Source: Candidatus Berkelbacteria bacterium (lineage in GTDB: Bacteria > Patescibacteriota > UBA1384 > UBA12157 > JAENIV01). From it: a stretch of 22,399 nt of DNA. The notes beneath the pieces are model-generated. The model ran no database searches, was not told the DNA's origin, and saw only the letters and a list, made by a program, of their open reading frames with translations. The stretch lies in contig JAENIV010000040.1 in the NCBI GenBank assembly GCA_016844295.1, forward strand, positions 1 through 22,399, given 5' to 3'. The first letter of the stretch is position 1; the number at the start of each line of letters is the position of its first letter. The translations under genes were made by a program, and so were the position numbers. This document shows positions 6,099-14,498 of the stretch, in pieces.

Positions 6099-7472
6099 AT
6101 GGAATTTGGCAACCGGAAAAAGTCAAAGTTAATAATTTCACCTACAGGGTTGCTAATATTTTTATTAGTAATGATTTTTTTAATTGAACTATCAATAATG
6201 CTTGTTTTAAATTTTTATCGACTCTCGCGTCAAGAAATCTTAGTTACTATTCTAGATAGTATTATACTGACGGTTATTTTTTATCCCATAATTTATTTCT
6301 TGGTGTATCGACCATTTTTAATGCTTTTACGGGAGGTTAAAGAGAAAGAGGCCAAAACTGAAATTCTAGCGACAGATCTGGAAAAGTTTAAGATGGCAGT
6401 GGACTACACTTTTGACCATATCGTAATAACCGATCCTGATGGTATTGCTCTCCATGTAAATCATGGAGTAGAACATATGACTGGATTCTCTAGAAACGAG
6501 ATTATAGGCAAGAAGGTTGGAACTAAGGAACTCTGGGGTGGCTTGATGGGTCAAGCCTTTTACAAAAAATTTTGGAAAACGATTAAATATGATAAAAAAG
6601 TTTTTGTTGGTGAAATCAACAATCGAAGGAAGAATGGCGAGGAATATGCTGCCCAAATTAGCGTATCACCTGTGCTGAGCAAAGATCAAAGAGTATTATA
6701 TTTTGTTGGTATAGAGCGCGATATTACTGAAGAGAAACGAATTGATAAGGCAAAAACCGAAATAATATCGCTTGCCTCACATCAACTCTTGACACCCCTG
6801 ACGGCAATTAAATGGTATGTAGAGATGCTAACCTCTGGTGATGTGGGAAAGTTAACCGACAATCAGCAAAAGTATGCTGAAGAGATTAATCGAGGTAACC
6901 AGAGGATGATTGATCTCGTCAAGTCTTTATTAAATGTTTCACGAATAGAATTAGGTACATTAACAATTGTTCCAAAGGAAACGCAGATAATCGATATTGC
7001 GAAAAGTCTTATAAATGAATTTATATCACAAATTGACAGCAAGAAACAAAAAATCATTGAAAAATATGAAAAACTACCTAAAATATTGATAGATCCTAAG
7101 TTAATGAGAATGATAATCCAAAATATTCTTTCGAACGCAATCAAATATACACCTGAAAAAGGAACAATAACTATCAAGATTGAAAATAAATCACAAAATG
7201 CATTGATTACTATTTCTGATACGGGTTATGGGATCCCAAGTAAACAGCAGTCGCAGATATTCCAGAAATTATTTAGAGCCGACAATGCACGTCAAAAAGA
7301 CACTGAAGGAACTGGTTTAGGATTATATATTGTCAAAGCAATTGTCGAACAGTCCGGTGGGAAAATTTGGTTTGATTCAATGGAAAATAAAGGATCGACA
7401 TTTTATGTTACAATGCCATTAATAGGCATGGTAAAAAAAGAAGGAACAAAATTCTTAGAGAATATAAAATGA
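6099..7472 (+). CDS. PAS-containing membrane sensor histidine kinase
   Basis: With the start at ATG 6099 the protein has 457 residues; an in-frame ATG at 6063 overlaps the previous gene and is the alternative. Two hydrophobic segments (about residues 12-33 and 47-70) are followed by a PAS domain (about 90-215: TFDHIVITDPDGIALHVNHG). Then come HisKA with phosphoacceptor His at about 227 in ASHQLLTPLTAIKWY, and HATPase_c with N-box LSNAIKYTP, G1 ISDTGYGIP and G2 GTGLGLYIV. All catalytic boxes are present. It autophosphorylates and should serve the neighbouring REC proteins. Little sequence lies outside the membrane, so sensing is more likely in the membrane or through PAS. Confidence 0.95.
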   Translation: MEFGNRKKSKLIISPTGLLIFLLVMIFLIELSIMLVLNFYRLSRQEILVTILDSIILTVIFYPIIYFLVYRPFLMLLREVKEKEAKTEILATDLEKFKMAVDYTFDHIVITDPDGIALHVNHGVEHMTGFSRNEIIGKKVGTKELWGGLMGQAFYKKFWKTIKYDKKVFVGEINNRRKNGEEYAAQISVSPVLSKDQRVLYFVGIERDITEEKRIDKAKTEIISLASHQLLTPLTAIKWYVEMLTSGDVGKLTDNQQKYAEEINRGNQRMIDLVKSLLNVSRIELGTLTIVPKETQIIDIAKSLINEFISQIDSKKQKIIEKYEKLPKILIDPKLMRMIIQNILSNAIKYTPEKGTITIKIENKSQNALITISDTGYGIPSKQQSQIFQKLFRADNARQKDTEGTGLGLYIVKAIVEQSGGKIWFDSMENKGSTFYVTMPLIGMVKKEGTKFLENIK

Positions 7473-7491
7473 TTTGGAGGGGAACTTTTAT

Positions 7492-7893
7492 ATGGAATTG
7501 AAAGATAAAAAACTTTTAGTAGTTGAAGATGAACAGCCTTTAATCGATATAATTTGTAAAAAGTTAGCTCTTCTTGGATTTAAAACACTATGTGTCGGAA
7601 GTGTTAAGGACGCAATCAAATTTTTAAAAGAAAATCCTACAATTGATGGAATTTGGCTGGATCATTGTTTACTCGGCAAGGAAAACGGCTTAGAATTTGT
7701 TCATGCAGTAAAAAATCACGAAGTCTGGAAAAAAATACCGATTTTCGTTGTTTCTAATACCGCCAGTCCGGATAAAGTTAAGACCTATTTGGAGCTGGGG
7801 GTGGAAAAATATTACACTAAAGCCGATTATCGGCTAGACGATATCTTAAAAGATATTAAAATAGTTTTAGGAAAAGGAGAATTAAATGAGTAA
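7492..7893 (+). CDS. Single-domain response regulator (REC only)
   Basis: ATG 7492 is chosen because GGAGGGG (7476-7482) is well placed; a TTG at 7474 is less likely. The 133-residue receiver has E12-D13-E14, phosphoacceptor D57 in IWLDHCLLGKENG, S88 in VVSN and K110 in YYTKAD. The loop after D57 is LDHCLLGKENG instead of the usual LDxxMP, so the activated surface may differ from its two siblings. No output domain. It starts 19 bases after the kinase stop. Confidence 0.9.
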   Translation: MELKDKKLLVVEDEQPLIDIICKKLALLGFKTLCVGSVKDAIKFLKENPTIDGIWLDHCLLGKENGLEFVHAVKNHEVWKKIPIFVVSNTASPDKVKTYLELGVEKYYTKADYRLDDILKDIKIVLGKGELNE

Positions 7894-8275
7894 AACAATA
7901 TTAATTGTTGAAGATGAAAAATCATTAAGAAACGTTTTACGACAAAAACTCGAACACGAAAATTTCGAGGTTTTAGAGGCAACTAATGGTCAGGAGGGTT
8001 TAGACCAGGCAATTAAAAATAACCCGGATTTGATTTTACTTGATATTGTTATGCCAGTAATGGATGGCTTTACCATGATAGAGCAATTGCGAAACCATGA
8101 ACACGAACGAGGTATTCTGGTCGGTAATCAAATACCGATAATTTTGTTATCTAATCTTAGTGATCAGGAAAAATTTGCTGAAAGTCAAAAAAAGGGTGTT
8201 TACGATTTTTTGGTTAAATCTGACTGGACATTGGAGGCTGTGGTTGTGAAAATTAAAAATAAATTAGGAATGTAA
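7886..8275 (+). CDS. Single-domain response regulator (REC only)
   Basis: A 129-residue receiver with E9-D10-E11, D53 in LLDIVMP, S89 in LLSN and K111 in LVKSD. It overlaps the end of the preceding REC gene by eight bases, with GGAGAA just upstream of its ATG, so translation is probably coupled. There is no DNA-binding domain. Three bases separate it from the ABC ATPase gene, implying one transcript for signalling and transport. Confidence 0.92.
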   Translation: MSKTILIVEDEKSLRNVLRQKLEHENFEVLEATNGQEGLDQAIKNNPDLILLDIVMPVMDGFTMIEQLRNHEHERGILVGNQIPIILLSNLSDQEKFAESQKKGVYDFLVKSDWTLEAVVVKIKNKLGM

Positions 8276-8278
8276 TAG

Positions 8279-9247
8279 ATGCCGGCGATAGAAGTTCAAA
8301 ATCTAAAAAAATATTTTGGGAAAATTCATGCTCTTGATGATGTTTCTTTTAGTGTCGACGAGGGTGAAGTCTTTGGGTTTTTAGGCCCGAACGGGGCCGG
8401 CAAAACGACAACTATCAGGTGTTTAATGAATTTTATTAAACCTACATCTGGGGACATCAAGATATTTGGATTAGATGCTCAAAAAAAATCTACAATTGTA
8501 AAAAATCATTTAGGATATTTATCCGGAGATGTGAGATTGTATGATAATTGGACAGGCAGGGATCATATTTTATTTTTAGAAAAATTAAGAAAAAAACGCT
8601 CAATCGCGCGTGATTTAATAGTTAAATTAAATTTTGACCCACATATAAAGTTTAAAAATCTTTCTTCCGGCAATAAACAAAAGTTGGGACTAATCTTGGC
8701 ATTAATGTTTGAGCCAAAATTAATGATTATGGACGAACCAACTCTCGGTTTAGACCCATTGCTTCAGAACGCAATTTACAAGATTTTAGACGAATTAAAG
8801 AAAAAGGGGTCGACAATATTTATTTCCTCTCACAATCTTATTGAGGTCGAAAGAATCTGTGACCGAGTCGGCATTATTAAAGATGGTAAAATTGTTGCGA
8901 TCGAATCAATAGAGAGTTTAATTGAAAAAAGGATCCATACCGCAAGGGTGCGATTCAACGGTCAATTTAGCAAAGATGCTTTTAATATTGATGGGATGGA
9001 GGTACAGCAAGAATTATCTGATGGGCTTATTCTCGGAATCCATGGAAATATTAATTTATTAATTAAAAAATTATCTGAATATGATATTAAAGAATTAGAA
9101 ATTAGTCATGCCAGCCTGGAAGAAATATTTTTAGAATATTATGGCGGAGTCGGACGCAGTGCTCAAAAGCAAAATAAATTTGAAGAGGACAAAAGCGTTT
9201 TGATTACCCAAAATGATTTAAACGAAGTTCCAAAATTAAAAGAATAA
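8279..9247 (+). CDS. ABC-2 exporter ATP-binding protein
   Basis: A 322-residue ATPase with Walker A GPNGAGKTTT (about 36-45), signature LSSGNKQKLGL, Walker B LMIMDEPTLGLDP and switch His in ISSHNLIEVE. The C-terminal ~90 residues form the usual regulatory extension of DrrA/CcmA-like exporters. It pairs with the permease starting two bases after its stop. The substrate is unknown. Its place directly after REC and kinase genes suggests control by, or feedback to, that two-component system. Confidence 0.93.
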   Translation: MPAIEVQNLKKYFGKIHALDDVSFSVDEGEVFGFLGPNGAGKTTTIRCLMNFIKPTSGDIKIFGLDAQKKSTIVKNHLGYLSGDVRLYDNWTGRDHILFLEKLRKKRSIARDLIVKLNFDPHIKFKNLSSGNKQKLGLILALMFEPKLMIMDEPTLGLDPLLQNAIYKILDELKKKGSTIFISSHNLIEVERICDRVGIIKDGKIVAIESIESLIEKRIHTARVRFNGQFSKDAFNIDGMEVQQELSDGLILGIHGNINLLIKKLSEYDIKELEISHASLEEIFLEYYGGVGRSAQKQNKFEEDKSVLITQNDLNEVPKLKE

Positions 9248-9249
9248 CA

Positions 9250-10053
9250 ATGTTAACAATTTTTTGGAGGACAATTAAAGATCGAAGAAATGTATTGATT
9301 ATATATGTTCTAGTGAGCGTTGGCGTACTTTGGATGTATATCGGACTATTTCCGTCTTTTAAAGAACAAGCAACCAATCTTGAACAACTTATAAAAAATT
9401 ATCCGGAGGGGTTTTTAAAAGCATTCAATTTTGATATTAAAAGCTTTACTACAATCGAAGGATTTTTAGCCACAGAACAATTTTCATTTATGTGGCCAAT
9501 GCTGACATTATTTATGTTAATAGGATATGCTGGTTATGCATTAACAGGCGAAGTCGAAAAAGGAACAATAGAATTAATGCTCTCTCAACCATTTTCGAGA
9601 GCAAAATTATTTTTTGCCAAATATCTAGCAGGTTTAAAAATGTTTTCAATCTATGTTATTTTTTCGGTGTTAGCCGCCGTGCCTCTTTGTTTAGCCTATA
9701 ACGTTTCTTTCCATTCGAAAAATTTCTTAACAATGACTGTATTAGCCTTTATTTTCGGGTTGGCAGTCTATAGTATCGCTATGTTTTTTTCTAGTATTTT
9801 TTCAGATAAAGGTAAAGTATTTTTCACAAGCGGGGGGATCCTTGTTGTGATGTACATATTAAATATTTTAGCATCAATCAAAGATAGTCTATCAAATCTT
9901 AAATACGCTTCCTTCTTTTATTATTTCAATCCTTCAAAAGCCTTAGTATATAATCAAATTGACCATTGGTCATATCTCGTATTTTTACTGACAGCATTAA
10001 TTTTTACCATTTTAGGGGTTATTATATTTTCTCGAAGAGACGTTACAACCTAA
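9250..10053 (+). CDS. ABC-2 exporter permease
   Basis: A 267-residue protein with about six membrane helices. The pattern is typical of ABC-2 membrane subunits: an N-terminal helix, an exposed segment (SFKEQATNLEQLIKNYPEG), then GEVEKGTIELMLSQPFSRAK, the coupling-type motif of NatB/YhaP-like permeases. It ends in a helix plus FSRRDVTT. It follows its ATPase by two bases and completes the operon. Convergent tRNA genes begin 14 bases later. Confidence 0.9.
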   Translation: MLTIFWRTIKDRRNVLIIYVLVSVGVLWMYIGLFPSFKEQATNLEQLIKNYPEGFLKAFNFDIKSFTTIEGFLATEQFSFMWPMLTLFMLIGYAGYALTGEVEKGTIELMLSQPFSRAKLFFAKYLAGLKMFSIYVIFSVLAAVPLCLAYNVSFHSKNFLTMTVLAFIFGLAVYSIAMFFSSIFSDKGKVFFTSGGILVVMYILNILASIKDSLSNLKYASFFYYFNPSKALVYNQIDHWSYLVFLLTALIFTILGVIIFSRRDVTT

Positions 10054-10067
10054 AATATTACTAAAAA

Positions 10068-10138
10068 GGGCTCGGTGGGATTCGAACCCACGACAAGTTG
10101 CTTAAGAGGCAACTGCTCTACCACTGAGCTACGAGCCC
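10068..10138 (-). tRNA. tRNA-Lys(CUU)
   Basis: On the minus strand the acceptor GGGCTCG pairs with CGAGCCC. D-arm is GCTC/GAGC. Anticodon stem GTTGC/GCAAC encloses CTCTTAA (anticodon CTT). The T-arm is GTGGG TTCGAAT CCCAC. No CCA is encoded. The base after the acceptor would make the discriminator U rather than the usual A, and a run of U follows. Confidence 0.93.
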
Positions 10139-10154
10139 AAAATAATACAAATGG

Positions 10155-10227
10155 CGCCCCTGGAGGGATTCGAACCCCCGACCTTGACGTTAGAACCGTC
10201 CCGCTCTATCCACTGAGCTACAGGGGC
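10155..10227 (-). tRNA. tRNA-Arg(UCU)
   Basis: On the minus strand the acceptor GCCCCTG pairs with CAGGGGC. The anticodon arm has loop GTTCTAA (anticodon TCT). The T-loop is TTCGAAT and the discriminator is G. No CCA is encoded. It lies 16 bases upstream of tRNA-Lys on the same transcript. Confidence 0.94.
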
Positions 10228-10245
10228 GAACATTAATATATTTCA

Positions 10246-10251
10246 TATAAT
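10246..10251 (+). promoter_or_regulatory. Candidate -10 box for the metzincin-like gene
   Basis: TATAAT lies 48 bases before the TTG start. No -35 is recognisable because the upstream bases are the tRNA-Arg gene. Confidence 0.3.
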
Positions 10252-10280
10252 ATGATAGCATAAAAATAGGTTATTGTCCA
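10252..10280 (-). promoter_or_regulatory. Promoter of tRNA-Arg/tRNA-Lys
   Basis: On the minus strand TGGACA (10275-10280) and TATCAT (10252-10257) are separated by 17 bases. Each matches the sigma70 consensus in five of six positions. Transcription would begin about 20 bases before the tRNA-Arg 5' end. Confidence 0.6.
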
Positions 10281-10299
10281 TTCTGATAAGGAGGAAAAA

Positions 10300-10960
10300 T
10301 TGTTTAAAATAATTAAGATCTCAGTTTACTTATTAATAATCGTTTTTCTCTATGGACTTGTCCCCAAAGCCCAGGCGAAAAACGATTCATTGTTTATTTT
10401 CGTGGAGTACGCAGCTAAAACCGGTAAATGCACTCAATCATCAAACGATCAAGTAAATATTTATACAATCGGAAAATGGAAACTAAAATCTGGAATGACT
10501 GATTATAAAATTACATATTCCTCAAAACCGAAAAATTTATCAGGAGAAAATATCAGGATTGCGGTTGAAAAATCATTTCAAACAATCCAAGGAGCCAATA
10601 ATGGTGAATTGTTTAGGTATGCTGGTGAATCAAAAGAATTAAAACCAACGAAAGACGGCCAAAACAGTATTTTTTGGCTACCTCTTAGAGGGGGAGTAGT
10701 CGCCACAACCTATATTTGGACAGAAAACAGCCGGGTAGTTGATGCGGATATAATATTTAACCGAAGATACGTTTGGTCGAATACGGAATATAACGGGTCC
10801 AATGATTGCGGCGGTTCGGCTAAGACATATGATATTCGAAATATTGCCACCCATGAAATCGGTCACTGGATAGGTTTGGTCGATAATTAGTTTAAGCGAA
10901 TTAAAGAAAGTAACTTTAGGTGTTGGCGATATTAACGGAATTAAATCAAATTGGCCATAG
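10300..10960 (+). pseudogene. Secreted metzincin-like metalloprotease, Met-turn region lost
   Basis: AAGGAGG (10289-10295) fixes a TTG start at 10300. The product has a signal peptide (FKIIKISVYLLIIVFLYGLV...AQA), a matrixin-like body and, near its end, the zinc motif HEIGHWIGLVD (HExxHxxGxxD). In canonical matrixins and astacins the third ligand is His; Asp is known in snapalysins. The frame stops at TAG (10888-10890) two codons after that motif. In the +1 frame the sequence continues SLSELKKVTLGVGDINGIKSNWP to TAG at 10958-10960, which is the usual 'GDI.GI' C-terminus of matrixin-like domains. The intervening segment with the Met-turn is missing, so an internal deletion that also shifts the frame is inferred. 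The protein is probably inactive. Confidence 0.7.
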
Positions 10961-10987
10961 TTGAGGAAATATTTCAATTACTATAAT
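10961..10987 (+). promoter_or_regulatory. Candidate promoter of the DUF5666 gene
   Basis: TTGAGG (10961-10966) and TATAAT (10982-10987) are separated by 15 bases, shorter than optimal. The -10 box is perfect and stands 19 bases before the ATG. Confidence 0.4.
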
Positions 10988-11006
10988 ATACAATTGGAGG
11001 TAAATT

Positions 11007-11882
11007 ATGACAAAAAGATCAGGTATCGCATCAATAATCGTAGCAATTCTCATTGCTGCCGGGCTAATTGGGGGAACCGGAGTTGGTTATGCTTTTCGCG
11101 AACCGTTAAAAAAGATGATTAAAGGCCAAAGCACTCAGGAAGAGATTGATGAAGCGGTTGAAAATGAGTTAACAAAGAGCGGTCAGAGCAAATTTGAACT
11201 CGAGGGTGTATCTTCGGGTGTCGATACGGTAGAAAAAATAGTGACGGTGAAGATAAAAAGTTCGACCGATTCAATCAAGGAATTGCAACTTTCCGAAACA
11301 CCGATTAAAATCAGCGATACCGCACGAATCCAAATGGGCAATCAAAAAGATTTAAAAATCGCTGACATTCCGATTAATTCACAGGTTCATATGGGTGGAA
11401 CAATTGCGGGTGGCATACTGACCGCAGAAAAAGTTCTTATTCAAAAAGAAGATGTTGACGAGCAGGGCGAAGGGGAAGGTAAGAAATTCGAAGTATCGGG
11501 GATTGTGAAGTCTGTTGGGACAGATTCTATCACCGTCAATGTATCTGCGGCGAGCAAAAAGGCTAAATCACAAAGAGGAAAAGATTTAGAAATCAAAATA
11601 ATCTCGACCACAGTCATTGAAAAAAGTGACGTGACCATTGCCTTAACCGATATAAAAGTCAGTGATGGGGTTGAGATTGAGGGTGTTGTCAATAAAGATG
11701 CCTATACCGCTTCAAAAATTGAGGTCAAAGTTCCCGAAGAAGGAGAAACGATAGATGATAATGCCACTCCTGAACCATCTATCAGCCCGGGTATCACTTC
11801 AAACGGAAATAGCAACCGAGGTGATAACTCTCCAAACTCAAACTCAAATAAAAACAAAGACGACGAAACGGACACTGAATAA
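11007..11882 (+). CDS. Membrane-anchored DUF5666-type protein
   Basis: The 291-residue protein starts with a short basic segment, one membrane helix (about 7-28, Ala/Ile/Gly-rich) and a charged region. Two successive beta-rich modules of the DUF5666 type follow: first KFELEGVSSGVDTVEKIVTV, then KFEVSGIVKSVGTDSITVNV, each ending in a 'G.I....L.A.KV' or 'V.GVV....Y.ASKIEV' strand. The C-terminus is a Pro/Ser/Asn/Asp-rich tail. The bulk is probably extracytoplasmic, anchored by the N-terminal helix. Function is unknown. GGAGG lies seven bases before the ATG, and a strong terminator follows. Confidence 0.75.
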   Translation: MTKRSGIASIIVAILIAAGLIGGTGVGYAFREPLKKMIKGQSTQEEIDEAVENELTKSGQSKFELEGVSSGVDTVEKIVTVKIKSSTDSIKELQLSETPIKISDTARIQMGNQKDLKIADIPINSQVHMGGTIAGGILTAEKVLIQKEDVDEQGEGEGKKFEVSGIVKSVGTDSITVNVSAASKKAKSQRGKDLEIKIISTTVIEKSDVTIALTDIKVSDGVEIEGVVNKDAYTASKIEVKVPEEGETIDDNATPEPSISPGITSNGNSNRGDNSPNSNSNKNKDDETDTE

Positions 11883-11897
11883 GAATTAAATATATAT

Positions 11898-11940
11898 AAA
11901 AATGGGCAAGGGGTTTTAAGGTATACAACCGCCCATTTTT
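11898..11940 (+). terminator. Rho-independent terminator after the DUF5666 gene
   Basis: AAAAATGGGC and GCCCATTTTT form a ten-pair stem, with an inner GGTT/AACC pair and a terminal U-tract. The symmetry means that it could work in both directions. Confidence 0.85.
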
Positions 11941-11965
11941 ATGTTAAAATAAGTATATATCTCAT

Positions 11966-12042
11966 GCCGTCATCGTCTAGAGGCCTAGGATACCAGGTTT
12001 TCATCCTGGAGATCGCGGGTTCGAATCCCGCTGGCGGTACCA
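11966..12042 (+). tRNA. tRNA-Glu(UUC)
   Basis: Acceptor GCCGTCA pairs with TGGCGGT (with G-U at 1-72 and 5-68). Anticodon stem CCAGG/CCTGG encloses TTTTCAT (anticodon TTC). The T-arm is GCGGG TTCGAAT CCCGC. Discriminator is A and CCA is encoded. The C39-like gene begins three bases later. Confidence 0.94.
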
Positions 12043-12044
12043 CA

Positions 12045-12806
12045 ATGAAAAGAAAAAAATTATATATATTAATTGTTTGTTTAATAATCGTTCTTGCGGG
12101 CGGTTATTTTATTAATAAAAAATATTTGAACAATGATGTTAATCAGACATCGTTATCGCCCTTGGCAAGTCTAAGTCCTTCTATAAGTATAAGTTCTGCC
12201 CAAGAATTAACAGCGACCCCGGCATCAGAAGATATTCCCACCGCATATTTAATAAAAAACTTTCCGTTTCAATCTCAAGCGCCTTTGGGAAATTGGGATG
12301 CGCTTCACGAAGAATCTTGTGAAGAAGCCTCATTAATTTTAGTTAAATACTGGAAAGACGGTAAATCTTTATCAGCCGATCAAATGGAAAACGAAATCCA
12401 AAAAATGATCGCTTGGGAAAATGATAATGGTTTTCCGCAGGACTTAACGGTGGCTCAGCTAGGTCAAGTGGCTCAAAAATATTATGAGATGAGTAAACCG
12501 AGAGTGGAATATGATATTACAATTAGCGATATTAAAAAAGCAATCGCTCAAAACCACCCGGTAATTATTCCAGCGGCCGGGCGCCTTTTGGGAAATCCAT
12601 ATTTTACCGCGCCCGGACCGATTTATCATATGATCGTTGCTATCGGTTACCAGGGTAATACAATTATAGTCCAGGATGTGGGGACACGTAGAGGAAATAA
12701 TTATAACTACAATCAAAAAATTCTTCTAAATGCCATTCACGATTGGTCAGGCAACAAAGAGAATATTGCCACAGGTAAAAAAGCCATACTCATTTTTGAA
12801 GAATGA
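12045..12806 (+). CDS. C39-like cysteine peptidase (Peptidase_C39_2), membrane-anchored
   Basis: The frame is open further upstream, but that part is the tRNA-Glu gene; ATG 12045 (MKRKKLYILIVCLIIVLAGG) is the sensible start. The 253-residue product has an N-terminal membrane helix or uncleaved signal and a Ser/Thr/Pro-rich linker. A papain-like C39_2 domain follows: FPFQSQAPLGNWD, catalytic Cys in HEESCEEASL, His in IYHMIVAIGY and Asp in VQDVGTRRG. It probably acts outside the membrane on peptides or cell-wall material; the substrate is unknown. No ribosome-binding site lies between the tRNA and the ATG, so translation would use RNA released by tRNA 3' processing. Confidence 0.85.
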   Translation: MKRKKLYILIVCLIIVLAGGYFINKKYLNNDVNQTSLSPLASLSPSISISSAQELTATPASEDIPTAYLIKNFPFQSQAPLGNWDALHEESCEEASLILVKYWKDGKSLSADQMENEIQKMIAWENDNGFPQDLTVAQLGQVAQKYYEMSKPRVEYDITISDIKKAIAQNHPVIIPAAGRLLGNPYFTAPGPIYHMIVAIGYQGNTIIVQDVGTRRGNNYNYNQKILLNAIHDWSGNKENIATGKKAILIFEE

Positions 12807-12810
12807 CTTT

Positions 12811-12912
12811 ACCCTATCACCTAATAAGTACGAGATACATTGATATATTCTGGGGCGTGTGTAAAAACCGTTACTTTATTAAACCTTAAAAAAATTATTT
12901 AGGTGACAGGGT
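12811..12912. repeat. Imperfect terminal inverted repeats, MITE-like
   Basis: ACCCTATCACCTAATAA (12811-12827) is the near-complement of TTATTTAGGTGACAGGGT (12895-12912), separated by 67 bases without an ORF. This fits a very small non-autonomous element or an unusually long hairpin between the C39-like and RNase Y genes. The right arm overlaps the -35 region of the RNase Y promoter. Confidence 0.5.
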
Positions 12913-12940
12913 TTACTTTTAGAGGGATATTTTATATAAT
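12912..12940 (+). promoter_or_regulatory. Promoter of the RNase Y gene
   Basis: TTTACT (12912-12917) and a perfect TATAAT (12935-12940) are separated by 17 bases. They lie 35 bases before the ATG at 12975. Confidence 0.6.
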
Positions 12941-12974
12941 AAGATAAGAAAAATGATTTATATTGGAGATAGAA

Positions 12975-14465
12975 ATGACAAATTTAATAATTTATCTGGC
13001 AGCCGCAGTTTTAGGCGGCGGGGTTGCTGGTTATTTTGGAAGAATATATGTCGCCAAACTACAAAAAGATCGTTTTGCAGCAAAACAAAAAGAAATACTT
13101 CTTGAGGCTAAAGACGAAGCCCTAAAAATAAAAGAAGAAGCCAAAAAGGAAGAAGAGAGGCTTCGTAGAGATTTAACGGAACTAGAAAAAAATCTTCGCC
13201 GACGCGAAGAAATGATTGACAGAAGACTCGAAGGTGTTGAAACGGAAAAAGAAAAAATCGTTCAAAGAGAAAAAGAAATCAACTTTATAAAAGAAGAGAT
13301 TGTCAAGGTCAAGATTCGAGAAGAGGAAACCTTAGAAAAAATTGCGTCTATCAAACGAGACGAAGCTCGTGAAATGCTTTTGCGCTCTGTTGAGAAAGAA
13401 TATAAAGACGACCTGATTAAAAAAATAAAAGAGCAAAAAGAAATTGCCCGCGAAGAAGCTCAAAATATTGCCCGCGAAATACTCTCAACGGTTATTCAGA
13501 GACTGGCTTCTGAGCATACGACCGAAAGTACAACCTCGGCTGTTAATTTGCCATCGGATGAAATGAAGGGAAGAATTATCGGACGAGAAGGCCGGAATAT
13601 CCAAGCATTTGAAAAAGAAACTGGAACAGATTTAATCATTGATGACACTCCAGATACGGTGGTGGTATCTGCTTTTGACCCAATCAGGAGAAATATTGCT
13701 AAAGTAGCCTTAGAAAAATTAATCGCTGATGGTCGGATTCATCCAACCAGAATCGAAGAAGTCGTTAAAAAGGCGAAAGAAGAGATCGGCCAACAGATTA
13801 AAGAAGCAGGTGAGCAAGCGGCTTATGAAGTAGGCGTAGCGGGTTTAAACCCAGATTTAGTTAAAATTCTTGGGAGATTAAAATTTAGAACATCTTATGG
13901 GCAAAACGTTTTACAACATTCAATCGAATCAGCCTACATCGGCGGGATGCTTGCCAATGAACTGGGCGCAGATGTAAATTTAGTTAAAAAGGCCGCCCTT
14001 TTACACGATATCGGTAAAGCCGTCGATCATGATATTCCCGGAGCGCATCACCATATAAGCGGAGATATTGCGAAAAAATATGGTCTATCAGACGATATTA
14101 TCCACGCGATAATGGCCCACCATGATGATATTGAGGCAAAATCCGTTGAAGCAATTATTGTTAAAGCCTCTGATGCAATTTCCAGCTCAAGACCGGGGGC
14201 TCGCAGAGAAACTCTAGAAAATTATGTTAAGCGCCTAGAAGAATTAGAAAATATTGCCAATTCTTTTCCCGGTGTGGAAAAATCCTACGCGATTCAGGCT
14301 GGCCGAGAAGTAAGAATTCTTGTTAAGCCTGAAGATATCGACGATTTAGAGGCTATTAAACTTTCTAAAAATATTGCCAAAAAAATTGAAGATGATTTAC
14401 AATATCCGGGAACAATTAAGGTGAATGTTATTAGAGAAACACGAGCTATTGAGTTTGCAAAATAA
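12975..14465 (+). CDS. rny: Ribonuclease Y
   Basis: With GGAG at 12965-12968, ATG 12975 is preferred to an upstream TTG at 12963. The 496-residue protein has the complete RNase Y layout: an N-terminal membrane helix (about 3-23), a long charged coiled coil (about 25-190), a KH domain with GRIIGREGRNIQ (about 198-210), and an HD domain with LLHDIGKAVDHD (about 341-352) and AHHDD. These residues bind the metal for endonucleolytic cleavage. The family starts decay of many mRNAs at the membrane. Length is slightly below the Bacillus protein. The HU gene follows after 33 bases. Confidence 0.97.
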   Translation: MTNLIIYLAAAVLGGGVAGYFGRIYVAKLQKDRFAAKQKEILLEAKDEALKIKEEAKKEEERLRRDLTELEKNLRRREEMIDRRLEGVETEKEKIVQREKEINFIKEEIVKVKIREEETLEKIASIKRDEAREMLLRSVEKEYKDDLIKKIKEQKEIAREEAQNIAREILSTVIQRLASEHTTESTTSAVNLPSDEMKGRIIGREGRNIQAFEKETGTDLIIDDTPDTVVVSAFDPIRRNIAKVALEKLIADGRIHPTRIEEVVKKAKEEIGQQIKEAGEQAAYEVGVAGLNPDLVKILGRLKFRTSYGQNVLQHSIESAYIGGMLANELGADVNLVKKAALLHDIGKAVDHDIPGAHHHISGDIAKKYGLSDDIIHAIMAHHDDIEAKSVEAIIVKASDAISSSRPGARRETLENYVKRLEELENIANSFPGVEKSYAIQAGREVRILVKPEDIDDLEAIKLSKNIAKKIEDDLQYPGTIKVNVIRETRAIEFAK

Positions 14466-14498
14466 AAAAATAAATTTGCTATAAATTGGGAGGGGACG

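Noticed and set aside
6366..7177. Minus-strand ORFs under the histidine kinase
   Set aside because: Shadows of the intact kinase gene, without start signals or domain features.
11964..12044. Upstream start for the C39-like peptidase
   Set aside because: The extra 27 codons are the tRNA-Glu gene; ATG 12045 begins a normal signal/anchor sequence.
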